From positions 1 through 64,000 of the forward strand of contig CAJTOR010000002.1 of the NCBI GenBank assembly GCA_910577675.1: a stretch of DNA of 64,000 nucleotides, read 5' to 3'. The DNA is from an uncultured Lachnospiraceae bacterium (GTDB lineage Bacteria > Bacillota > Clostridia > Lachnospirales > Lachnospiraceae). Position numbers and translations under genes: made by a program. Below the pieces are notes generated by a model, which was not told the DNA's origin, searched no databases, and saw only the letters and a program-made list of their open reading frames with translations. This document shows, one piece after another, positions 32,857-42,257 of this stretch (positions within the stretch are counted from its first letter, which is position 1; every line of letters begins with the position of its first letter).

Positions 32857-32908
32857 AATAAATGCTCCTTTTTGATTCTTTTAAGTCTTTTTTATTATAG
32901 ATAAAATC

Positions 32909-32936
32909 ATTATACCAAAAAGAAATAAGAAATCAA
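32909..32936 (-). promoter_or_regulatory. Promoter of the ArsR-like regulator
   Basis: Minus strand TTGATT (32936-32931) and TATAAT (32914-32909), spacer 16. Plus-strand ATTATAGATAA at 32894-32904 also occurs beside the GH43 -10 box, compatible with autoregulation. Confidence 0.6.
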
Positions 32937-33032
32937 GAGAGAAATTTGGCACTATATATACTTGAATTTATGAAAAACTAAAAAAAGCAAAAAATGCTTG
33001 TAGATTGTGCACAAATTTTCTTCAATTTAGTA

Positions 33033-33061
33033 TTGACTATTTGCTATTTATTATATATAAT
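33033..33061 (+). promoter_or_regulatory. Promoter of the arabinoside uptake operon
   Basis: TTGACT (33033-33038) and TATAAT (33056-33061) are spaced by 17 bases. Operator-like repeats begin at the predicted transcription start. Confidence 0.8.
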
Positions 33062-33070
33062 ATTTTATAG

Positions 33071-33115
33071 TTTAGATTTTTTAAAAATAATTTAGATTGG
33101 ACGCGATAATCTAAA
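33071..33115. promoter_or_regulatory. TTTAGATT/AATCTAAA operator cluster
   Basis: TTTAGATT occurs at 33071-33078 and again 20 bases later at 33091-33098. AATCTAAA at 33108-33115 makes a perfect 8-9-8 inverted repeat with the second copy. These share the TTTAGA/TCTAAA half-site with the GH43 promoter. Confidence 0.65.
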
Positions 33116-33146
33116 GGCACAAAATGAAGTAAGGGGGAATCGCAGG

Positions 33147-36107
33147 ATGATTCGAAGAAAACGATTAAAGGCGGTGGCGCTTGTACTGTCGGTTGTATTG
33201 CTTTCCACCAGTAAGCAGCAGCCGGTGCACCTGCGGGCAGCCGGGGTAGGGGAAGGAGCCGGCAAAGATACGGCGGTGGTTACATACACTGACGAGCGCA
33301 TCACCCATAATTACTCGATTGTAAGTCAGGGCTTTGGGGCTGCGTACACGGGGGAAACCCTGAAGTACCCGGTCGATGTGCTTTCCGTTTCCGGAACAGG
33401 GGAGCTGACGAAGGAGAGCTACGGCTACAGCGAAAGCAGCAGCGTCGCTCGCGCGCAGATCGGGCAGGAGGTAAGCTTTACGCTCGATGTCCCGCAGACG
33501 GCGGTATACTATCTGAAATTTGACTATATCTCCTGCGCGGACTCAATCTTGTCGGCGGAAGCTTCTTTGCAGATCAACGGGGAATTCCCTTACTATGAGC
33601 TGCGCAGCCTGGAATTTGAGAATCTCTGGGTGGATGCCGACCCGACTTTTGACCGGTATGGCAACCAGATTGTTTCCATCCCGGATAAGGTTTATGAATG
33701 GCAGGCAAAATATCTGCTTCCGGCGAGCTACCGTTACACTACGCCTCTCGGGGTGGAACTTTCCGCGGGGAAGAACACGCTCACATTCAAAGTGTCGGAG
33801 GGTGCACTTTTAATCGGTGCCATCTATCTTTGCCCGCAGCCCGTGATCCCTGCGTACACCACTTCACAGAAAGCGGCGGGGAACGGTTTTATAGAAATAC
33901 AGGCAGAAACGCCGGATCTTCGCAATGACTCCGCTATCCGTGCGACCTGCGAGTACAATACGGATCTGAGTCCCTACAATGTAAAGAATAAAGCCTTAAA
34001 CATAATTGATGCTGCTTCTTTCAAAAATGCGGGTCAGTCGCTGACCTACAAGTTTAATGTGGAGCAGGAGGGGTATTATAATCTGGCCGTGCATTACAGC
34101 CAGGCGGAAAAGACGGATTTCCCGGTATTTATGAATATCGAGATTGACGGGCAGATTTTAAATGAAAAGTATAAGGATTATGCGTTTGCCTATGATAAGG
34201 ATTATAAGATGCTCACGTTAAAGGATGGGGAGGGAAACAATCTTACCGCACATCTGACCAAAGGGGAGCACCAGGTTACATTCACCATCAGTGCGGATCC
34301 GGTCAGGGGATACCTCGAGAAGGTTGACCGCATTATGAATGATGTCAATAACCTTTCTCTTGAGATTACGAAGGTGGTCGGCACCAACAAGGATAAGTAC
34401 CGCGATTTTAAGTTGGAATCCTATATCCCCGGGATTGGGGATAAGCTGAAGGGCTGGGCGGCGGAACTTGATGAAATCAAGGCGGACGCGGCAAAATTCA
34501 ATCCTGGGGTCAAGAAGATCGGCGCGTTTTCTTCGCTCGATATCGCAAGCAGCCAGCTCCGCAGCCTGGCGAAGGATGTTAATGAACTTTTGTACCGTAT
34601 CGGCGAGCTGTCTACAAGTTCGAATTCCGTCAATAAATATCTTGCAAACCTGACGGATGTGTTAAACGGCAACCGCATCGCAATTGACAGTGTGTATTTT
34701 TATCAGGATGACGCGAAAAGTCAGCTCCCTAAGAAGACTGGTTTCTGGAAGGGAATCTGGGCATCTGTTACGAGGTTCTTCTACTCGTTTACCTCGCAGG
34801 CTTACTCGACCTCAAACACTGACCCGTCCCATCTGCAGGTGTGGGTGAACCGCTCAAGGCAGCATCTTGAGATTATGCAGAAGCTGATTGACGAGGATTT
34901 TACACCGAAAACGGGTATTGAGGTGGATCTGTCGCTGATGCCAGACCAGAATAAACTGGTGCTTGCGAATGCATCTGGAGATGCACCAGATATAGCGACC
35001 GGGTTAAATTATGCGCAGCCATATGAACTTGCGATCCGCGGGGCGTTGAAAGATCTGACAGAGTTTGAAGATTTTTCCCAGATTGCGACAAGGTACAACG
35101 AGGCGCTTTTTGTCCCGGCAACTATTGGTGACGGTATTTATGCAATGCCGGAAACAATGAATTTCTGGGTTCTGTTCTACCGCAGTGATGTTCTTTCAAA
35201 GCTCGGGCTTGAGGTGCCGGACACAATTGAGGATGTCAAGGGGATGCTTACGGATCTCCAGATGAGGGGGCTGAATTTTTACCATCCGACCGCAGGTATG
35301 GCGGCGATGAGGAATTTCCATGGCACCACCCCGATTTTGTTCCAGTATGGTGCCGATCTGTATGATGTTTACGCGGGCGACACCGCGATTAACAGCGAGG
35401 AAGCTGTGGCAGGTTTTACGGAACTTACGGAACTTTTTACGATCTACAATATGCCGGTGGATGTCCCGAATTTCTACCAGCATTTTAGAAATGGTGATAT
35501 TCCGATCGGCATCGCGGATTTCGGGACATACAACCTGATTTTAAATGCTGCGCCGGAGATTGCAAGTTCCTGGGAGATTGCCCTGATTCCGGGTGTTGAA
35601 AAGGAGGACGGCACAGTGGTGCGCTACAGTTCGGCCGGTGCGGAGAGCACGGTTATGTTTGAGTCTGATACGGAGCGCGAAGCGATGGCGTGGGATTTTA
35701 TGAAATGGTGGTCAAGCGCCGATATCCAGGAAAAGTTCGGCGAAAGTTTGCAGATTTCCTACGGCAGCGAGTACCTGTGGAATACGGCGAACAAGGAAGC
35801 CTTCTCGAATCTTCCTTGGAGAAGCCAGGATAAGGCTGTTATCCTCGCGCAGAATGAGTGGATAAAAGAAGCACCGCGCATCCCTGGAACCTACATGCTT
35901 GAACGCGAGCTTTCAAATGCTTTTGTCAAGGCGGCGATTGACGGCGAGGATATCCGCAGCACCTTAGACGGGGCGGTGAAGCGCATCAACCGTGAAACCG
36001 AGCGAAAGCTTGAAGAATTCGGTTTCATGAAGGACGGCAAAGTAGTTAAGGAGTATGTTGTGCCGACCATTGAGCGTGTAAGGGAGATTATAGGAATAAC
36101 AGAGTAA
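33147..36107 (+). CDS. Extracellular solute-binding protein with N-terminal CBM-like domains
   Basis: A 986-residue secreted protein. The signal peptide (residues 1-30, MIRRKRLKAVALVLSVVLLS) has no lipobox cysteine, unlike normal Gram-positive binding proteins. Residues ~60-240 and ~248-415 are two beta-sandwich domains of CBM35-like look (VSFTLDVPQTAVYYLKFDY; LTYKFNVEQEGYYNLAVHYS). A helical linker (~420-560) precedes a family-1 sugar-binding domain (~563-960: DEDFTPKTGIEVDLSLMP, YAMPETMNFWVLFYRSDVL). It probably captures arabinan fragments at the wall and hands them to the two permeases immediately downstream. GAAGTAAGGGGGAATC precedes the start. It is roughly twice the usual length for the family. 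Confidence 0.88.
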   Translation: MIRRKRLKAVALVLSVVLLSTSKQQPVHLRAAGVGEGAGKDTAVVTYTDERITHNYSIVSQGFGAAYTGETLKYPVDVLSVSGTGELTKESYGYSESSSVARAQIGQEVSFTLDVPQTAVYYLKFDYISCADSILSAEASLQINGEFPYYELRSLEFENLWVDADPTFDRYGNQIVSIPDKVYEWQAKYLLPASYRYTTPLGVELSAGKNTLTFKVSEGALLIGAIYLCPQPVIPAYTTSQKAAGNGFIEIQAETPDLRNDSAIRATCEYNTDLSPYNVKNKALNIIDAASFKNAGQSLTYKFNVEQEGYYNLAVHYSQAEKTDFPVFMNIEIDGQILNEKYKDYAFAYDKDYKMLTLKDGEGNNLTAHLTKGEHQVTFTISADPVRGYLEKVDRIMNDVNNLSLEITKVVGTNKDKYRDFKLESYIPGIGDKLKGWAAELDEIKADAAKFNPGVKKIGAFSSLDIASSQLRSLAKDVNELLYRIGELSTSSNSVNKYLANLTDVLNGNRIAIDSVYFYQDDAKSQLPKKTGFWKGIWASVTRFFYSFTSQAYSTSNTDPSHLQVWVNRSRQHLEIMQKLIDEDFTPKTGIEVDLSLMPDQNKLVLANASGDAPDIATGLNYAQPYELAIRGALKDLTEFEDFSQIATRYNEALFVPATIGDGIYAMPETMNFWVLFYRSDVLSKLGLEVPDTIEDVKGMLTDLQMRGLNFYHPTAGMAAMRNFHGTTPILFQYGADLYDVYAGDTAINSEEAVAGFTELTELFTIYNMPVDVPNFYQHFRNGDIPIGIADFGTYNLILNAAPEIASSWEIALIPGVEKEDGTVVRYSSAGAESTVMFESDTEREAMAWDFMKWWSSADIQEKFGESLQISYGSEYLWNTANKEAFSNLPWRSQDKAVILAQNEWIKEAPRIPGTYMLERELSNAFVKAAIDGEDIRSTLDGAVKRINRETERKLEEFGFMKDGKVVKEYVVPTIERVREIIGITE

Positions 36108-36119
36108 CGGAGGGGCGAA

Positions 36120-37046
36120 ATGGCTGACAAATCAATGAAGCGCAAGAAAAACAGTATTGCGCGGCACGAAAACGGAAATAAATCAGCATACGGATTTTTG
36201 GCTCCCTATCTGATTTTGTTTTCCATATTTATTATCATTCCGATCATTATTGCAATCGGGTTGTCCTTCACAAGTTTTAACACGATCCAGGCACCGACTT
36301 TCAAGGGTTTTTTAAACTATGTGAACCTGATTACGCAGGATGAGATTTTTATGCAGTACGTCCTTCCGAACACAATCAAATATGCATTGATTGTGGGACC
36401 GGGTGGTTACATACTGGCTTTCCTGATTGCCTGGGCGCTCTCGCAGCTTACCAGCGTACCAAGGACAATACTTGCCATTATTTTCTATTCCCCGAGTATG
36501 ACTGGTGCGGTGGCGATGGCGGTGGTATGGAAGATTATCTTCTCCGGCGACCAGATGGGGCTTATCAATAACTGGCTGATGAACTTAGGCGTGATCGACG
36601 AGCCGATTATCTGGCTGACAAGCGCACAGTTTTTGCTGCCGATCATGATTATCGTAGCTCTCTGGTCAAGTATGGGCGTTGGCTTCCTCGCGATGCTTGC
36701 GGGTATCTTAAATGCCGACGAGGAACTTTATGAGGCGGCGGCGATCGACGGTGTGAAGAACCGCTTCCAGGAGATGATCTACATAACAGTTCCTACAATG
36801 AAACCACAGATGCTCTTCGGCGCGGTTATGGCGATTGTAAATGCTTTCCAGAACGGTGTGATCGGCGTGCAGCTCTCCGGTGCGAACCCGACCCCGGGCT
36901 ATGCAGGGCAGCTTATTGTAAACCATATCGAGGATTACGGTTTTATCCGTTACGAGATGGGTTATGCGGCGGCAGTTTCCGTAGTACTTTTGCTGATTGT
37001 CATGGTATTCTCAAAAGTATTTGGTAAGCTTTTCAGTGAGGATTAG
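36120..37046 (+). CDS. Sugar ABC permease, MalF-type
   Basis: A 308-residue permease with six helices and the cytoplasmic EAA loop EAAAIDGVKNRFQEMIYITVP that docks the ATPase. The N-terminus FLAPYLILFSIFIIIPII is typical of carbohydrate-importer CUT1 permeases. Twelve bases after the binding-protein gene; forms a heterodimer with the next gene. GGAGGGG before ATG. Confidence 0.95.
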   Translation: MADKSMKRKKNSIARHENGNKSAYGFLAPYLILFSIFIIIPIIIAIGLSFTSFNTIQAPTFKGFLNYVNLITQDEIFMQYVLPNTIKYALIVGPGGYILAFLIAWALSQLTSVPRTILAIIFYSPSMTGAVAMAVVWKIIFSGDQMGLINNWLMNLGVIDEPIIWLTSAQFLLPIMIIVALWSSMGVGFLAMLAGILNADEELYEAAAIDGVKNRFQEMIYITVPTMKPQMLFGAVMAIVNAFQNGVIGVQLSGANPTPGYAGQLIVNHIEDYGFIRYEMGYAAAVSVVLLLIVMVFSKVFGKLFSED

Positions 37047-37061
37047 AAAGGAGGAGAAGAG

Positions 37062-37934
37062 ATGGCCGGATATCGTGGAAGTAATATTAACCCGAAGAAA
37101 TTCGAGCGCGGGCAGCTCAAGATATTCCTTGTGCTCCTGCCGCTTGCGATCGTGATGGTGATCCCGATTGTGTATATTTTCTGTCACGCATTTAAACCGA
37201 TGGATGAGCTGTTTGCTTTCCCTCCGAAGATTTTTGTGTCGAAGCCGACTATGAGCAATTTCAGGAACCTGTTTAAGGCTTCCCAGTCCTCCGGTATCCC
37301 GATGAGCCGTTATGTCTTTAACAGTTTGGTTGTAACGCTCTCGGTTGTGCTAGCGTCGATTGTCTTTTCGACGATGGCGGCGTTTGCACTCTCGAAACTA
37401 AGGTTTAAGGGGAAATACATGCTGATGGAGATCAACAACGCAGCGCTGATGTTTGTGGCGGTGGCGGTGCAGATCCCAAGATACTTAGTAATCGACACAC
37501 TCGGTATGAAAGACAATTATCTGGCTCATATCCTGCCGCTTCTTGCAATGCCGGTCGGGCTCTTCCTGGTAAAGCAGTTTATCGACCAGGTGCCGGATGC
37601 GCTGATTGAAGCCGCCTATATCGACGGGGCTAAGGATTTTACTATCTACCGCAAGATTATTATCCCGCTGATAAAGCCGGCGATCGCGACGACGGCGATC
37701 CTTGCCTTCCAGGCGGTGTGGACCAATATAGAAACATCCAATCTGTATATTAATGACGAGTCGATGAAGACGCTGCCATTCTATCTGAATACCCTGGCAA
37801 ATGCAAACAATAATGTTGCCGGGCAGGGTATGCAGGCAGCAGCGGTATTGATTCAGTTTTTACCGAACCTGCTTATGTTCATTGTACTGCGCAAGAGCTT
37901 TATGAACACAATGGCTAATTCGGGTATCAAATAA
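37062..37934 (+). CDS. Sugar ABC permease, MalG-type
   Basis: A 290-residue CUT1 permease with six helices. The EAA loop reads EAAYIDGAKDFTIYRKIIIP and the motif LFLVKQFIDQVPDALIEAA precedes it. It is the partner of the MalF-type gene 15 bases upstream. No ATPase gene is in the operon. Confidence 0.95.
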   Translation: MAGYRGSNINPKKFERGQLKIFLVLLPLAIVMVIPIVYIFCHAFKPMDELFAFPPKIFVSKPTMSNFRNLFKASQSSGIPMSRYVFNSLVVTLSVVLASIVFSTMAAFALSKLRFKGKYMLMEINNAALMFVAVAVQIPRYLVIDTLGMKDNYLAHILPLLAMPVGLFLVKQFIDQVPDALIEAAYIDGAKDFTIYRKIIIPLIKPAIATTAILAFQAVWTNIETSNLYINDESMKTLPFYLNTLANANNNVAGQGMQAAAVLIQFLPNLLMFIVLRKSFMNTMANSGIK

Positions 37935-37948
37935 AGGGGGACGGCACG

Positions 37949-39982
37949 ATGAAAAAACTGGGCAAAATATTGCTTGCGGCGCTTTTGGTCTGTGCCTGCA
38001 TCTCCCCGGCCATCTTGCAGGCGGCAACGCCCTACAAGACCTACACGGTGGATGGCTACGGATATGTGATGGAAACACAGACGGCTTACACGCCGCATGA
38101 AACGATCGAAAAGATCGGAGAGGAAGCGTTCGTGACCCCGGTGGATATGTGCATTGCGGCGGACGGCCTGATGTACATTGCGGATTCGGGTTTGAAAAAG
38201 ATTGTTGTGGCAACGACGGACGGGGAATTTGTCCGGTATATCGGTGAGGGTGAGCTGGTTTCGCCTACCGGTGTGTACGTAAGCGACAACAAGCGCATCT
38301 ATGTCGCTGACAAAGGGGCAAAACAGGTAGTTGTATTTGATTACGACGGTGCGGTGGTCGCGACCTACGGCAGACCGAATTCACCGATTTACGGTGCGGA
38401 AAATGATTTCAAGCCGATGAAGGTTGTGGCGAACGAATCCGGTACTCTCTACTTAATCTGTGAGGGTAACACAAACGGTATAGTGCAGATTAGCCCTGTT
38501 GACGGCGGTACATTCCTCGGTTATTTCGGCACAAACTATACAAGTCTTTCTCTGATCGATATGATTCGGCGCATTATTCTTTCCGACGCGCAGAGGGCGA
38601 AGCTTTTAAGCAATATCCCTTCAACACCGACGAATCTTTCTATCGACGAAAAGGGTCTGATTTATACGGTAACGCAGGGCGATAATGTGTCAAGTTTAAA
38701 GAAACTCAATATCGCCGGGAACAACCTGATTATACCGGATGCATATGACGAGCAGTGTGCGGCGGTAACCACGGGAAATTATAAAAATATTTATGTTGCG
38801 TCAAGCAACGGGTATGTTTACGAGTACAATTCCGAGGGTGAGCTGCTCTTTGTGTTCGGCGGCCGCGATGATGGTCGTCTGCGCGTCGGTCTTTGCAGCA
38901 AGGTTGAGGCGATCGCTGTGGATGTGAAGAACCGCATCTACCTGCTTGATTCCGACAAAAGGCAGATTAATGTCTACAAGCCGACAGAGTTTACTGATCT
39001 TCTGCATGAGGCGCTGGTACTTTATTCGAACGGCCGCTATGAGGAGAGTATGGAGCCGTTAACCAGGGTTCTCACAATGAACACGCTGTTTGACTATGCA
39101 AACAAGGCGATGGGGCGCGCGTACTTACAGATAGAGGATTACGATAACGCTTTGAAATATGCTAAGCTTTCCAAGGATTTTGACGGGTATTCCGACGCGT
39201 TCTGGGAGGTGCGCAATCTCTGGATGAAGAACAACCTGGTTACTGCGTTTTTGGTGATTCTTGCAATTGTACTTGTGATTAAGGGACTCAAGCTCTTGCA
39301 GAAGAAAAAGGGCATCTTTAACCCGATTTTGGAAGTATTTGGTAAATTTAAGGATAAGAAGCTGGTCGGGCAGTTACGTTACAGCACATATTTTATGAAA
39401 CACCCGATGGACGGTAGTTATGGTGTGCGGCGGGAAGGGAAATCCTCCTGGATTGCATCGGGCATTATCCTTGCAGTTTTTATACTGATTTCCGTTATTT
39501 ACAAGTATTTCTGCGGTTTCCTGTTTAAGACTGTGCGTGAGGGTGATTATGACCTGGTGATGGATATCGGTTCGATTTTGCTAATCTTCTTTGCGCTGAC
39601 CATATGTAATTACCTGGTTGTCACGATAAAGGACGGCGAGGGTAGCTTTAAGAACCTTGTGAGTGCTTATGCGTACAGTTTAACACCTTACATTATCCTG
39701 ATGCCGTTTATCATTGTTGTAAGCAATCTGATAACGTACAATGAATACTTTATCATCCAGTTTGCTACCCTGTGTATCTATGTGTGGGTGTTAATCCTTT
39801 TGTTTTTGGCGGTTAAGGAGGTCAATAACTACTCGGTAAAGGAAACGGTTGCTGTGATTTTACTTACTGCATTTACCCTGCTTATTGCGGCGCTGATTAT
39901 CTTTATTGTGTATATTCTGTGTTCGCAGGTATTTGATTTCGTGGGTACGGTAGCGAGAGAGGTGGTGAACCGGTTTGAGTGA
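37949..39982 (+). CDS. NHL-repeat/TPR/Yip1-domain membrane protein
   Basis: A 677-residue protein. A signal peptide (1-27) leads to an extracellular beta-propeller of NHL-type repeats (residues ~45-345: GLMYIADSGLKKIVV, RIYVADKGAKQVVVFDYDG, RIYLLDSDKRQINVY). TPR-like helices follow (350-425: YSNGRYEESMEPLTRVL, AMGRAYLQIEDYDNALKYAK), then a transmembrane helix (~428-450) and a Yip1-type five-helix membrane domain (475-677). Cytoplasmic and outer parts are thus joined through the membrane. Such proteins recur beside DUF5696 and sugar-permease genes in clostridia and paenibacilli (from memory), but the function is not established. The TGA overlaps the next start. Confidence 0.85.
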   Translation: MKKLGKILLAALLVCACISPAILQAATPYKTYTVDGYGYVMETQTAYTPHETIEKIGEEAFVTPVDMCIAADGLMYIADSGLKKIVVATTDGEFVRYIGEGELVSPTGVYVSDNKRIYVADKGAKQVVVFDYDGAVVATYGRPNSPIYGAENDFKPMKVVANESGTLYLICEGNTNGIVQISPVDGGTFLGYFGTNYTSLSLIDMIRRIILSDAQRAKLLSNIPSTPTNLSIDEKGLIYTVTQGDNVSSLKKLNIAGNNLIIPDAYDEQCAAVTTGNYKNIYVASSNGYVYEYNSEGELLFVFGGRDDGRLRVGLCSKVEAIAVDVKNRIYLLDSDKRQINVYKPTEFTDLLHEALVLYSNGRYEESMEPLTRVLTMNTLFDYANKAMGRAYLQIEDYDNALKYAKLSKDFDGYSDAFWEVRNLWMKNNLVTAFLVILAIVLVIKGLKLLQKKKGIFNPILEVFGKFKDKKLVGQLRYSTYFMKHPMDGSYGVRREGKSSWIASGIILAVFILISVIYKYFCGFLFKTVREGDYDLVMDIGSILLIFFALTICNYLVVTIKDGEGSFKNLVSAYAYSLTPYIILMPFIIVVSNLITYNEYFIIQFATLCIYVWVLILLFLAVKEVNNYSVKETVAVILLTAFTLLIAALIIFIVYILCSQVFDFVGTVAREVVNRFE

Positions 39983-42257
39983 GTTTTTTAAGAATCATAA
40001 AAAATTGATCTGCATCCTGATCCCGGTTCTGGTTGTTGCCATTATCGTGATTGTGGCGTTTGTATCCGGGCAAGATGCGCCGGGAGCCATCCGTGAAGCG
40101 AGCATCGACAAGCGCACTGCTCCTGGGGGAGTTGGGGCAGCTTTAAGCACAAAGAGCGTGGATACAAACAAGGAATTAAACGGCCATTATCTTGTGGCAG
40201 CGAATGATGGCTACGAACTGTATTTAAAAAAGGAAAATCTTTCGATCATTGTGAAGGATGTTGTGACCGGCTCCATTATGGAATCGACGGTGCTTGACGA
40301 TGACGGTCAGACCAACGCGGCGTGGAAGGGATTCTTAGAGTCCGGAATCAATGTCGAGATGCAGATATCAAATACCACGCAGCAGAGAAAAATCGACCTG
40401 CTCGCCTCCGGCGCACAGATTGATGTGAAGCTTGTCCCAGGTGGTTTTACCGCCTCCATCGATTATACCCAGTATGAACTTGGGTTTGATGTGACGGTGC
40501 TGCTTTACGATGACGGTTCCATCGAGGCGACGATTCCGGAGAGTTCGATTTACGAGAATTCGGAAACGAACAAAATTGGAAATATTTACCTGTTCCCGAT
40601 GCTTGGCAACACGAAGCTTGGAGAGATGGAAGGCTATATGTTGGTACCTGACGGCAACGGGGCGTTGATTTACCTGGATGATAAGGAAGGTAAGTATTCC
40701 GCCGCTTACACGCAGAAGGTGTACGGTACAGATGTTGGTATTACGGAGCCTTATGTGCTCTCGCTTTTCTGGAATAAGTATGAAACGGTAAATGATCCGG
40801 AATACATTCTTGCACCAGTGTACGGGATGGTGCATGAAGGCAGCAAGATGGCGTATCTCGGCGTGATTACAAGCGGCGCGGAGGGCGCGACAATCGAAGC
40901 GTACCCGAATGGGGCATATACGAATTATAACTGGATTACGGCAAAGTTTTTAAAGACGACAATCTACAATGAGCCGACTTCCAATTCCGGCGGTTCCGTG
41001 GTAAAGGTTACCGACCGGCTGGGCTATGATATTTCGGTGCGTTTCTTCTTTACAAGGAATGAGGAGGCGAATTATGCCGGGCTTGCCGGGCGCTACCGCG
41101 ATTATCTGCTGGAGGCGGGGAAGCTTGTGCCAAAGGAGGATTCCTTTAAGCTGAGGGCGGATTTCTTTGGTTCGGACCGCGAGAACTGGATGTTTACGAC
41201 AAAGGCGGTCACGATGACAACGACGGATGATATCCGCGAGATTTATGCGGATCTTAAAAATGAGGGTGTCACAGATTTGCTTACGCTCTACAAGGGCTGG
41301 CAGGACGGCGGCATCAACAATGTGCCGGTGGATTCCTACGATGCGGACGGCGCACTTGGGGGAACCAGGGATCTGACAAAGCTTATGAATGAATCGGCGA
41401 AGAATGGAATTTCATTCTACCTGTATGTGGATGCACTCCGGGCGAACCCAAGTACCACGAACACGACTTTCAACGTGATTAAAAAGATTGATACCAGGCT
41501 TTATTCGGAGGATACCTATAAGGATGTATACCAGACAATGCATTACCTGACTCCGCTGCGCACAAATGAGCTTGTCAATAATCTTGTGACGGATATGGCG
41601 AAAAAGGATATCAGGAATCTGGCACTTACCGGTATCACAAATACGATGTTTACGTTCCGCTACAGCGGTACGACCTACGACCGCTTTTATACGGCGGGTA
41701 TGCAGGCTTCGCTTCTTGAGAACATTGCGGGGCGCACCGATCTTATTTTGGAGGAGCCGATTGAAACTTACTGGAAATATACGAATGCTGTCCTAGATAT
41801 GCCGGTAAAGGATTCTGATTATATCTTTACCGATGAGAGCGTACCGTTCCTTTCCATCGTATTTAAGGGAAGCCTTCCGATGTATTCGGATTATGTAAAC
41901 TTTGAGGCGAACAAAAACGAGTTCTTCTTAAAGCTTGTGGAAACGGGGATTTACCCGTCCTTCTACCTGACGATGCAGGATCCTACAGACCTTTATTACA
42001 CCAACTCGAACAGTCTGTACTCCTCGAAGTATACCGTTTACAGGGATACAATGATAGAGTACTACAAGGTATTAAAGGAGTTTAACGGGCTGGTTTCCGG
42101 TGCCACCATCGAAAACCATGTGATTGCGGAGGATGGCAGTGTGACGGTAACTTATTCGAACGGTGCCATTGTTACGGTTGACTACAGCGATTCTTCCTTT
42201 ACGGTTGCCAAGGACGGCAGCACGGTAATGGAATATAAGGCAGGTGAAGCAGAATGA
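39975..42257 (+). CDS. DUF5696-domain protein, membrane-anchored glycosidase-like
   Basis: A 760-residue protein. One N-terminal membrane anchor (residues 8-30) precedes a large extracytoplasmic part. Residues ~60-400 look like a beta-sandwich (NGHYLVAANDGYELYLKKEN, EGYMLVPDGNGALIYLDD, LSLFWNKYE), as in the mutarotase-like N-domain of retaining glycosidases. Residues ~415-660 have barrel-like beta-alpha units (EIYADLKNEGVTDLLTLYKG, NGISFYLYVDALRANP, LALTGITNTMFTFRYSG, FLSIVFKGSLPMYSDYVNFE). The start is TTG 39975 after AGAGGTGG, overlapping the Yip1-gene stop by 8 bases, so the two are translationally coupled. I know no demonstrated activity; a surface glycosidase or sugar-binding role is inferred. 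Confidence 0.8.
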   Translation: MSEFFKNHKKLICILIPVLVVAIIVIVAFVSGQDAPGAIREASIDKRTAPGGVGAALSTKSVDTNKELNGHYLVAANDGYELYLKKENLSIIVKDVVTGSIMESTVLDDDGQTNAAWKGFLESGINVEMQISNTTQQRKIDLLASGAQIDVKLVPGGFTASIDYTQYELGFDVTVLLYDDGSIEATIPESSIYENSETNKIGNIYLFPMLGNTKLGEMEGYMLVPDGNGALIYLDDKEGKYSAAYTQKVYGTDVGITEPYVLSLFWNKYETVNDPEYILAPVYGMVHEGSKMAYLGVITSGAEGATIEAYPNGAYTNYNWITAKFLKTTIYNEPTSNSGGSVVKVTDRLGYDISVRFFFTRNEEANYAGLAGRYRDYLLEAGKLVPKEDSFKLRADFFGSDRENWMFTTKAVTMTTTDDIREIYADLKNEGVTDLLTLYKGWQDGGINNVPVDSYDADGALGGTRDLTKLMNESAKNGISFYLYVDALRANPSTTNTTFNVIKKIDTRLYSEDTYKDVYQTMHYLTPLRTNELVNNLVTDMAKKDIRNLALTGITNTMFTFRYSGTTYDRFYTAGMQASLLENIAGRTDLILEEPIETYWKYTNAVLDMPVKDSDYIFTDESVPFLSIVFKGSLPMYSDYVNFEANKNEFFLKLVETGIYPSFYLTMQDPTDLYYTNSNSLYSSKYTVYRDTMIEYYKVLKEFNGLVSGATIENHVIAEDGSVTVTYSNGAIVTVDYSDSSFTVAKDGSTVMEYKAGEAE

